Assembly (NCBI GenBank): GCA_002705485.1 | Contig: PAGT01000032.1 | Coordinates: 17,466-30,633 of the forward strand | Direction: 5' to 3' | DNA: 13,168 bases | DNA from: Flavobacteriales bacterium | GTDB taxonomy: Bacteria; Bacteroidota; Bacteroidia; Flavobacteriales; Flavobacteriaceae | Part shown: positions 1-6,062 of the stretch, piece after piece | Layout of the letters: every line of letters starts with the position of its first letter | Position numbering within the stretch: position 1 is the first letter of the stretch | The notes under the pieces: generated by a model | The model's input: only the letters and a program-made list of their open reading frames with translations | The model's database searches: none | What the model was told of the DNA's origin: nothing | Translations under genes and position numbers: made by a program

Positions 1-269
1 TTGAGATAAATGATTATGCTGAAATTTTACAAAAACAATGTTTTAAATATGATAATTTGTTCAAATGCTCATTTCCGTATTCAATGGGTATCCACCAATG
101 TCCAACAAATAAGAAAAAAAATAAGCACTGGCATATGCATATGTCGTTCTACCCTCCGTTACTCAGATCTTCAAAAATCAAAAAATTCATGGTTGGTTAT
201 GAAATGTTTGCTGGACCTCAAAGAGATATTACACCAGAAGATGCAGCAGATAGACTGAGAAAATGTTAA
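1..269 (+). CDS. galT: Galactose-1-phosphate uridylyltransferase, C-terminal end (5' end outside window)
   Basis: This is the C-terminal part, about 88 residues, of the Leloir-pathway enzyme that exchanges UMP between UDP-glucose and galactose-1-phosphate in the cytoplasm. The reading frame is open from base 3 and ends at TAA 267-269. Recognisable family stretches, in order, are FPYSMGIHQ (its His matches the E. coli metal ligand His281), HWHMHMSFYPPLLRS, KKFMVGYEMFAGPQRDITPE and the tail AADRLRKC. The catalytic His-Pro-His motif lies upstream of the window. In E. coli GalT the HxH of the second stretch supplies two ligands (His296, His298) to a structural metal site; here the second of these aligns with Ser. 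The stop codon overlaps the U-tract end of the convergent RNA gene on the other strand, so the two transcription units meet with no spacer. Identity is secure from the conserved C-terminal signature. Confidence 0.93.
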   Translation, partial: EINDYAEILQKQCFKYDNLFKCSFPYSMGIHQCPTNKKKNKHWHMHMSFYPPLLRSSKIKKFMVGYEMFAGPQRDITPEDAADRLRKC

Positions 270-426
270 AAAAAGCCTACATCAGGAATGTTTTGTATAA
301 ACTCTAGTTAAAACAAGATTAAGGCTAACATACTGATCAAGAATCCATAATGGCGCGCTTTAGCAGAAATGACTCACCTTTTATAAAAAAATTCGCGTTG
401 AGTTTATCAAAAAAATTGATGTAGGC
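268..426 (-). ncRNA. ssrS: 6S RNA candidate downstream of zapA
   Basis: The 180-base gap between galT and zapA holds a long rod-like inverted structure. A perfect 10-bp closing stem pairs 275-284 with 417-426 (gcctacatca / tgatgtaggc). Inside it, an 8-bp stem pairs 297-304 with 400-407 (ataaactc / gagtttat), followed by a large unpaired centre and a short apical stem 324-328 with 360-364. Closing stem, wide central bubble and apical hairpin are the known 6S RNA architecture, in which the bubble mimics an open promoter and binds RNA polymerase. The minus strand is chosen because the closing stem is then followed by seven U residues (268-274), as in an intrinsic terminator, and because zapA lies just upstream in the same direction, a linkage known from many bacteria. 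No good promoter is visible between zapA and the RNA, so it may be processed from the zapA transcript. The exact ends are inferred. Confidence 0.72.
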
Positions 427-451
427 AATAAGTTATTATTTAAATGAACGT

Positions 452-736
452 TTATAAATCCAAGGCTTCATTAATAGATTGGTTTATTTTTTCTATTCTC
501 TCGACTATTTTTGAACTACTTTTTTCTTCATGTATATTCTCTTGCTCGTTCTGGGTTGCAAGTTGTAAAGCACACATAGCTAGCACATCTTGCTTATCTT
601 TTACAGCATAATTTTCCTCATAATGTCTAATCATTATCTCTATTTTTTTTGAAGCCGCTCTGAGACCTTCTTCTTGCTCAGAGGGAACATTCAAAGGATA
701 TATTCTGTTTGCAATTGTTAATTTAATTTTTTGCAT
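452..736 (-). CDS. zapA: Cell division protein ZapA
   Basis: This 94-residue cytoplasmic protein matches the short ZapA family, which binds FtsZ and bundles its filaments at the division ring. The N-terminal part KIKLTIANRIYPLNVPSEQEEGLRAASKKI is the typical ZapA head: a beta strand, then the basic IANRxYPL segment, then the turn into a helix. Residues from about 40 to the end form a long helix suited to the antiparallel coiled coil of ZapA tetramers, including the DVLAMCALQLA stretch common in the family. The ATG start at 736 lies 9 bases after the stop of the upstream coiled-coil gene, so the two are probably co-transcribed, and the 6S RNA candidate follows 25 bases downstream. Length is normal for the family. 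ZapA sequences diverge quickly, but the head motif and the context make the call firm. Confidence 0.88.
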   Translation of the reverse strand: MQKIKLTIANRIYPLNVPSEQEEGLRAASKKIEIMIRHYEENYAVKDKQDVLAMCALQLATQNEQENIHEEKSSSKIVERIEKINQSINEALDL

Positions 737-745
737 TTTGTAAAT

Positions 746-1033
746 TTACGAACTCAAATTCATTATGCACTTATCCAATTCTTTAATCATTTTATTAATC
801 CTTCCTTTGGTTAAAGATTTATCTTTATTACCCAGGAAAGTACTGGCAATTTTTAAAGATTCATACCTCTTTCTGTAATCACTCAATTCATTTGTTTGCT
901 CTGAAATCTTTAATTTTTTTTTTTTCAAGTCCTGACTGATTTCAAAATTTTCTTCTTTCAATTTAATCACTAACATTTTCAGCTTTTCTACATTTGACTC
1001 TAGCAAATCAAGATTTTTTAATGATTCAGACAT
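746..1033 (-). CDS. Small coiled-coil protein in the zapA operon, possible divisome partner
   Basis: The protein has 95 residues from the ATG at 1033 (MSESLKNLD). A TTG 12 bases upstream is also in frame but less likely. There is no signal peptide or membrane segment. Residues from about 5 to 60 are highly charged, with Leu/Ile at heptad-like spacing (LLESNVEKLKMLVIKLKEEN), so a coiled coil is expected. The tail KGRINKMIKELDKCIMNL resembles the ending I recall for a hypothetical protein found next to zapA in many Bacteroidota. By position and shape it could be an analogue of ZapB or of the Caulobacter ZapA partner ZauP, but I see no sequence proof and assign no symbol. Four Lys codons in a row form a run of 12 A in the mRNA (plus-strand T at 914-925), a possible slippage site. 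A strong promoter match lies just upstream. Confidence 0.8.
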   Translation of the reverse strand: MSESLKNLDLLESNVEKLKMLVIKLKEENFEISQDLKKKKLKISEQTNELSDYRKRYESLKIASTFLGNKDKSLTKGRINKMIKELDKCIMNLSS

Positions 1034-1052
1034 ATTGTTATACAATCTTTTT

Positions 1053-1084
1053 CAAATTTAATATTAGTTATATTTATAAACAAG
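1053..1084 (-). promoter_or_regulatory. Bacteroidota-type promoter for the coiled-coil/zapA/6S unit
   Basis: On the minus strand a -7 element TAAATTTG (1060 to 1053) matches all fixed positions of the Bacteroidota consensus TAnnTTTG. It lies 20 bases after CTTG (1084 to 1081), which matches three of four bases of the TTTG -33 element. The ATG at 1033 starts 19 bases after the -7 element, leaving a short leader of about a dozen bases. Spacing and consensus are known from Bacteroides and Flavobacterium; use in this genome is inferred. Confidence 0.6.
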
Positions 1085-1089
1085 TTGGA

Positions 1090-1120
1090 TTTGAATTAAA
1101 AAAAATAATTTGTAATTATG
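1090..1120 (+). promoter_or_regulatory. Bacteroidota-type promoter for the M23 peptidase gene
   Basis: TTTG (1090-1093), then 19 bases, then TAATTATG (1113-1120) matches the -33/-7 pattern with a single mismatch in TAnnTTTG. The preferred GTG start codon is at 1126, only five bases after the -7 element. The transcript would therefore begin at or very near the start codon, giving a leaderless or almost leaderless mRNA. The site lies back to back with the minus-strand promoter at 1053-1084. Confidence 0.5.
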
Positions 1121-1125
1121 TTATT

Positions 1126-2811
1126 GTGATTAAATTAAAAAAATCAAAAGTTCTAATAATTATTTTTATTTTTTTTCAATTTGCTAACAAAGCACAGGAT
1201 AGATATCCTCTAGATTACTTTTCCGATCCCCTAGAAACAGAAAAGATATTGAACGGTAATTTTGGAGAATCAAGATCTGCACATTTTCATTCAGGAATTG
1301 ATTTTAAGACTCAATTTAAAGAAGGATTAAACGTTTACAGCTCAGCTGAGGGTTATATAAGTAGAATTAGCATCAAACACGGTGGATTTGGAAAAGCTCT
1401 ATATATTAATCACCCAAACGGATATACGACTGTTTATGCACACTTAAAAAACTTTAGTAACAAAATAGAGAATTACATAAAGAAATTGCAATATGAAAAA
1501 AAAACTTATCAGATTGAACATTATCCCAAAAAAAATAGTTTAAAAATTTTAAAAAATGAAAATATAGGGAATTCTGGAAACACTGGATCATCTGCAGGAC
1601 CACACCTTCACTACGAGATTAGAAAAACATCAAATCAAAAACCATTGAACCCTCAATTATTTAATTTTGAAATTAAAGATACTCGAAGACCAACAATGTC
1701 CTCATTATATTTCTACAAGGTGGATGATTCAAACAGGTTGAGTGACCCTGTAAAGCTTAGTACTACAAAAATTAATGACAGTACATATTTTTCAGAAAAA
1801 GTATTTAGTAATGGTAAAATTGGCTTTGGAATTTCAGGGTTTGATAGACAAGATTTAGCAGCCAACAGAAATGGTATTTATAAATACGAAACTTACTATA
1901 ACAATAAGAAGAGTATTGAATTTAAATTCGATTCCTTTTTTTTTGAAGAGTCTATTAAAATTAAGACTTTAATCGATTATAAATTCTTTGTAAAAAATAA
2001 AAAAAGAATAATAAAACTATTTGTTGATAGTGGAAATGATTTAACAATTTACTCAGGGAATGAAAATGGTTACATAAACGTAGAGGAGGACTCCACTGAA
2101 TACATAATTAAATTGTCAGATCTTAAAAAAAACAACCTTTATATCAAGATACCAATCAACAAAGGAAATTCTAAAAGGGATATAAATTATAGTAATGAAT
2201 ATGAGTTCGAAACATTAGTTAAAAACAAACTGGATTATAATTTTGAATTTGATAATTCGAAAATTAGAATTCCTAAAAATACATTTTTAAAAGACGTTAA
2301 TATTGAATTAGAAAACACTGACGATTCATTAAAAATAAAAAACCCTTACATACCTGTTTTTAAAAACATTTCAATTGAATTCGAAAATAAGCATTCTGAA
2401 AAAGGAAATTATTTAGCCAAAATGGATCATGAAATGAAAGAGTCCTTTGCCTCATCTACTTTAGACAAAAAAAATTATTTTGTATTAAAAACAAAAAATC
2501 TTGGAACTTATTTTATAAAAAAAGATACGATTCCTCCAAAGTTAAAACTTCTTAATTTTAAAAATAAGGACTGGATTAGCAATAAAGAAAATATAGTATT
2601 TAAAATTCATGATGATGAAACTGGAATCAAAAATTATAATGTTGAAATTAATGGTAAATGGATGCTATTTGAGTATGAATACAAAAAAAACGAACTTAAG
2701 TATAAGTTTGATTCATTTTTTGAAAATAAAGTTGAAAATAAAATGAAAGTAATTGTTGAAGATATGGTAGGGAATATTACGGAACAAAAATTTAAGTTTT
2801 ATAAAAAGTAA
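1126..2811 (+). CDS. Secreted M23 (LytM-type) metallopeptidase
   Basis: From the GTG at 1126 this is a 561-residue exported protein. The signal peptide reads MIKLKKSKVLIIIFIFFQFA and cleavage is likely just before QDRYPLDYF. Upstream in-frame TTG codons would put a non-signal extension across the divergent gene, so I reject them. The LytM zinc site is complete: His55 and Asp59 in HSGID, His106 in YAH, and His160-Leu-His162 in GPHLHYE, so an active peptidoglycan endopeptidase is expected. The segment between YAH and HLH is about 20 residues longer than in minimal LytM domains, as is common in Bacteroidota members. Residues from about 185 to the end are beta-rich, without known catalytic motifs, and probably form Ig-like domains; the region after DTIPPKLKL looks like a final repeat. 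Family members cut peptide cross-links; substrate and location (periplasm or outer membrane) are not shown here. The stop abuts that of the convergent gene with no gap. Confidence 0.88.
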   Translation: MIKLKKSKVLIIIFIFFQFANKAQDRYPLDYFSDPLETEKILNGNFGESRSAHFHSGIDFKTQFKEGLNVYSSAEGYISRISIKHGGFGKALYINHPNGYTTVYAHLKNFSNKIENYIKKLQYEKKTYQIEHYPKKNSLKILKNENIGNSGNTGSSAGPHLHYEIRKTSNQKPLNPQLFNFEIKDTRRPTMSSLYFYKVDDSNRLSDPVKLSTTKINDSTYFSEKVFSNGKIGFGISGFDRQDLAANRNGIYKYETYYNNKKSIEFKFDSFFFEESIKIKTLIDYKFFVKNKKRIIKLFVDSGNDLTIYSGNENGYINVEEDSTEYIIKLSDLKKNNLYIKIPINKGNSKRDINYSNEYEFETLVKNKLDYNFEFDNSKIRIPKNTFLKDVNIELENTDDSLKIKNPYIPVFKNISIEFENKHSEKGNYLAKMDHEMKESFASSTLDKKNYFVLKTKNLGTYFIKKDTIPPKLKLLNFKNKDWISNKENIVFKIHDDETGIKNYNVEINGKWMLFEYEYKKNELKYKFDSFFENKVENKMKVIVEDMVGNITEQKFKFYKK

Positions 2812-3960
2812 TCACTTATTTATAAAATCTCTGAGTGTTTCAATCACAAAATCAATCTCTTCCTTTGTATTGTACTTTGAAAAAGAAAATCGAATCGAAG
2901 GTTTTTTTAAATCATCTTCACATAATATTTCAGAAAGAACATGAGATCCTTTGTTACTTCCAGATTGACATGCGCTTCCTTTGGAACAAGCTATTCCTTT
3001 TAAATCTAAATTGAAGTCGAGTAATACTGATTTCTCATTCAATACAGGAAGACATAAATTTAAGATTGTTGAGCTAGTTCTATTACAATCATCACAATTT
3101 GCATTAAACTTTACATCAGGAATATTTTTTTTTATTTTTTCAATAAAATATTTTTTTAAATTCAAAACATATGCATTGTCATTAGAAAAATTTTCATAAG
3201 AATTTAAAAACGCCCTTTCCATTCCAAAAATATTATGAACGGACTCAGTACCGGCTCTGAGCCCCCTTTCTTGTCCTCCACCAATAACCAATGATTTTAA
3301 ATTTAAATCTTTGTTGACATATAAAAAACCTACACCCTTCGGACCATGAAATTTATGGGCTGATCCAACAATAAAATCAATATTTGATTTGGAAAGATTA
3401 AACTTGTATCTTCCAATAGACTGAACAGTGTCAGAATGAAAGATTGCATTATGTTTTCTGCAAATACTACCTACTGCCTCAATGTCTGTAATAACACCAA
3501 TTTCATTATTTATATGCATTAGAGTGACTAGTGTTTTTTTAGAATTATCTTGTAAACTTTTCTCCAAATAGTCAATATTTATTTCTGCGTTTTTATTTAA
3601 TTCCAAATATTCAACTTCAACATTATATTTTTTATTTAAAAATTCCACAACATTCAAAACAGCATGATGTTCAATTTTAGTTGTAATAATTCTTTTTACA
3701 CCAAGATCCCGGACTGATGAAATTAAAACAGTATTATCTGATTCAGTTCCACCAGATGTAAAAAAAAGTTCACTTGCAGAAATATTAAGCTCCCTAGAGA
3801 TTGTTTTTCGAACATTTTCTATAATTGATCTTGACTCTCGACCGAAACTATGAGTAGAAGATGGGTTTCCATATGTTTCAGACATGACAGAATTCATGCT
3901 CTCTAAAACATTTGTATCAATTTTAGTCGTTGCAGCGTTATCAAAATATATCTTTTTCAT
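2812..3960 (-). CDS. Cysteine desulfurase, NifS/IscS type
   Basis: This 382-residue class V aminotransferase-fold enzyme uses pyridoxal phosphate to turn cysteine into alanine, passing the sulfur as persulfide to Fe-S cluster or thio-cofactor assembly. The N-terminus YFDNAATT, the SGGTESDN phosphate-binding loop (about 69-76), HSDTVQ with the cofactor Asp177, SAHKFHGPKG with the Schiff-base Lys203, and GGGQERGLRAGTE are all canonical. The active-site cysteine is most likely Cys331 in KGSACQSGS, with an extra Cys325 nearby. A CDDC pair at 289-292 and Cys303 are unusual additions. The ATG overlaps the stop of the upstream ornithine aminotransferase gene as ATGA, implying translational coupling. 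No iscU, sufBCD or thiI is visible beside it, so it may be a general sulfur donor or a second desulfurase. NifS and IscS cannot be separated from sequence alone, so no symbol is given. Confidence 0.92.
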   Translation of the reverse strand: MKKIYFDNAATTKIDTNVLESMNSVMSETYGNPSSTHSFGRESRSIIENVRKTISRELNISASELFFTSGGTESDNTVLISSVRDLGVKRIITTKIEHHAVLNVVEFLNKKYNVEVEYLELNKNAEINIDYLEKSLQDNSKKTLVTLMHINNEIGVITDIEAVGSICRKHNAIFHSDTVQSIGRYKFNLSKSNIDFIVGSAHKFHGPKGVGFLYVNKDLNLKSLVIGGGQERGLRAGTESVHNIFGMERAFLNSYENFSNDNAYVLNLKKYFIEKIKKNIPDVKFNANCDDCNRTSSTILNLCLPVLNEKSVLLDFNLDLKGIACSKGSACQSGSNKGSHVLSEILCEDDLKKPSIRFSFSKYNTKEEIDFVIETLRDFINK

Positions 3961-5192
3961 TTTTTTTCAAAGGATTTTAAAGTATCAATTATTATTTCCG
4001 TTGCTAAAGTTATTTCAGATAAAGAAATTGTAAGTGGAGGCGCAAATCTTATAATATTTCCATGTGTAGGTTTTGCTAATAGACCATTTTCTTTCAATTT
4101 AAGACAAATATTCCAAGCCGTTTCACTTTTTTCGTCATCATTTATAACAATGGCATTCAAAAGACCTTTACCTCTAACTAAACTTACAACATTACTGCTT
4201 AAAATATAATCGTTCATCATACTTCTAAAAATATTTCCCAATTTTTTTGCATTTAAACATAACTCCTCATCCTTAATCACATTTAGTGAAGCCATTACAA
4301 CTTTACAAGCCAAAGGGTTTCCGCCAAAAGTAGATCCGTGTTCGCCAGGTTTTATTGTAAGCATAATTTCATGGGACGAAAGTACAGCTGATACTGGAAA
4401 TACACCCCCAGAAAGGGCTTTTCCAAGTACTAGAATGTCTGGTTTAAAACCATAATGATCACAACAAATCATTTCTCCAGTTCTACCAATTCCTGTTTGA
4501 ACTTCATCTGCAATAAATAAAACATTATTTTTCTTACATAATTTAAAAGCTTCGGGCAAATAGTTTTCATCCGGGACTACTACCCCAGCCTCGCCTTGAA
4601 TTGGCTCAACCATAAATGCGACTACATTTGGGTCGATTAAAGCTTCTTTCAAGGCAGTTAAATCATTGTATGGTATAATTTCATATCCAGGCATAAATGG
4701 TCCAAAATCTCTTTTACTCACAGGATCATCAGAAGATGATATTGCTGCTAAAGTTCTACCCCAAAAATTTCCAGAAACAAAAATAATTTTAGCTTTATTT
4801 TTTTTTATTCGCTTGATTTTGTAACCCCATTTTCTAGCTAATTTAACAGCAGTTTCACCACCCTCAACTCCAGTGTTCATGGGCAATAGTCTATCATATC
4901 CAAAATATTCGGTCAAAAACTTTTCATAATCCCCTAAAACATTATTGTAAAACGCCCTGGAAGTTAATGTTAAAATTGAAGACTGTTTAATAAGAGCACT
5001 AACAATTTTAGGATGACAGTGACCTTGATTAACAGCAGAATAAGCAGATAAAAAATCAAAGTATTTTTTTCCATCTACATCCCACAAATAGATACCTTTT
5101 CCTTTTTTTAGAACTACTGGAAGAGGATGATAATTCTGAGCTCCATATGAATTTTCTAAATCTATGAAATGTTTAGTTAGAGATTTGATCAT
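3957..5192 (-). CDS. rocD: Ornithine aminotransferase (ornithine-oxo-acid transaminase)
   Basis: This 411-residue class III PLP aminotransferase transfers the delta-amino group of ornithine to 2-oxoglutarate, giving glutamate semialdehyde (proline/arginine metabolism). The match to the OAT subgroup is unusually close: YGAQNYHPLPVVL near residue 15, MNTGVEGGETAVKLARKWGY at 105-124, FWGRT, FIADEVQTGIGRTG with cofactor Asp229, LGKALSGGVFPVSAVL with Schiff-base Lys258, TIKPGEHGSTFGGNPLA, RGKGLLNAIVI and LLAKPTHGNIIRFAPPL. The ATG at 5192 begins the conserved N-terminus; the frame stays open 18 codons further up, but that extension is AT-rich, hydrophobic and unlike the family. A promoter-like pair lies directly upstream. 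Its stop overlaps the start of the cysteine desulfurase gene by four bases, an uncommon pairing. Length is normal, with no mitochondrial-type leader. Confidence 0.95.
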   Translation of the reverse strand: MIKSLTKHFIDLENSYGAQNYHPLPVVLKKGKGIYLWDVDGKKYFDFLSAYSAVNQGHCHPKIVSALIKQSSILTLTSRAFYNNVLGDYEKFLTEYFGYDRLLPMNTGVEGGETAVKLARKWGYKIKRIKKNKAKIIFVSGNFWGRTLAAISSSDDPVSKRDFGPFMPGYEIIPYNDLTALKEALIDPNVVAFMVEPIQGEAGVVVPDENYLPEAFKLCKKNNVLFIADEVQTGIGRTGEMICCDHYGFKPDILVLGKALSGGVFPVSAVLSSHEIMLTIKPGEHGSTFGGNPLACKVVMASLNVIKDEELCLNAKKLGNIFRSMMNDYILSSNVVSLVRGKGLLNAIVINDDEKSETAWNICLKLKENGLLAKPTHGNIIRFAPPLTISLSEITLATEIIIDTLKSFEKK

Positions 5193-5204
5193 TTTAATTT
5201 TTTT

Positions 5205-5236
5205 TAAAATTATGATACTTATTTGAACTAAACAAT
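5205..5236 (-). promoter_or_regulatory. Probable promoter for the rocD/desulfurase operon
   Basis: On the minus strand ATTG (5236 to 5233), then 20 bases, then TAATTTTA (5212 to 5205) fits the Bacteroidota TTTG / TAnnTTTG pattern with one mismatch in each element. The rocD ATG follows 12 bases later, so the leader would be very short. In such AT-rich sequence partial matches arise by chance, so confidence is modest. Confidence 0.4.
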
Positions 5237-5291
5237 TAAAAAACAATTCATCAAAAAGTTCCCTAATTTAGCTGGATAAAAAGGTAGAAAT

Positions 5292-6062
5292 TTGAAATTT
5301 ATAGAAAGTCAAAACAATAAAGAATTTAAAGATTTAAAAAAATTAATCTCAAGATCTGGAGCTAGAAAAAGCAAAAATTTTATAGTTGAGGGTAAAAAAG
5401 AACTACTTAATTGTAAGGACTGTGGGTTTAATTTAACTAAGATTTACATATGCTCTGAGTTTTTTGACAAAACAAAAAATAAAATTCAAAAAAAATCTGA
5501 GGTTGTTGATTTATCAAAAACTCTATTTAAAAAAATATCAAAACAAACTGATGGAATTATCGGATTGTTTCAAAAAAAAGATCTTGATTTAAAGTCCTTA
5601 AATCTTCCAAAAAATGCTTTCATTATTGTTTTGGAATCACCTGAAAAACCGGGAAATATCGGAGCTGTTTTTAGAACTGCAGATGCAGCGGGTGTAGACG
5701 CCATAATAATCTCAAATCCAAAGACTGAAATTTACAACCAAAATATTATAAGAAACAGTATTGGAAGTGTTTTTTCAATGCAAACTGCATTAGCTACAAA
5801 TAAGGAAACAATAAAGTTCTTGAAAGATAAAAACATAAAAATTATATCGACTTTGATAAAAAACAGTATTGATTTTAGATCGATTAATTATCAAGGTTCG
5901 ATTTCAATTATTGTTGGACCAGAAGAATCTTCTTTATCGAGGGAATGGGTAGATGAATCAAATGAAAAAATAAAAATACCAATGAAAGGAAAAATGAATT
6001 CCTTAAACCTTTCAGTATCTGCGGCAATAGTTATATTTGAAGCAATTAAAAAAAGAAATTAA
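5292..6062 (+). CDS. TrmH/SpoU-family RNA 2'-O-ribose methyltransferase
   Basis: This 256-residue SPOUT-class enzyme methylates a ribose 2'-OH in tRNA or rRNA using S-adenosylmethionine. An N-terminal substrate-binding domain (about 1-100, with KNFIVEGKKELL) precedes the knotted catalytic domain. Motif 1 is PGNIGAVFRTADAAGVDAII with Asn122 and catalytic-type Arg128; a NIIRNSIGSVF segment follows at 151-161; motif 2 is IIVGPEESSLS (206-216); motif 3 is IPMKGKMNSLNLSVSAAI (229-246). All key residues are present. The only usable start is TTG at 5292, because a stop codon lies in frame at 5277-5279 and no early ATG follows. A weak -7-like TAATTTAG (5264-5271) sits upstream without a good -33 partner. 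The stop overlaps the next start (TAATG). The exact target nucleotide cannot be told from sequence; RlmB-like or TsnR-like roles are both possible. Confidence 0.9.
   Translation: MKFIESQNNKEFKDLKKLISRSGARKSKNFIVEGKKELLNCKDCGFNLTKIYICSEFFDKTKNKIQKKSEVVDLSKTLFKKISKQTDGIIGLFQKKDLDLKSLNLPKNAFIIVLESPEKPGNIGAVFRTADAAGVDAIIISNPKTEIYNQNIIRNSIGSVFSMQTALATNKETIKFLKDKNIKIISTLIKNSIDFRSINYQGSISIIVGPEESSLSREWVDESNEKIKIPMKGKMNSLNLSVSAAIVIFEAIKKRN

Noticed and set aside
275..426. 6S-like RNA on the plus strand
   Set aside because: The inverted repeat reads on both strands, but only the minus strand has the U-tract after the closing stem and the zapA linkage.
994..1125. Longer N-terminus for the M23 peptidase from a TTG at 994
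   Set aside because: It would overlap the divergent coiled-coil gene and its promoter, and would bury the signal peptide; GTG 1126 gives a normal exported start.
2800..2826. Small inverted repeat aagt-aatc-actt at the convergent stops as a bidirectional terminator
   Set aside because: The stem is four base pairs, almost all A-T, with no solid U-tract; too weak to call.
5193..5246. Longer N-terminus for ornithine aminotransferase
   Set aside because: The extra 18 residues are encoded by promoter-like AT-rich DNA and do not resemble the family; the conserved N-terminus begins at ATG 5192.
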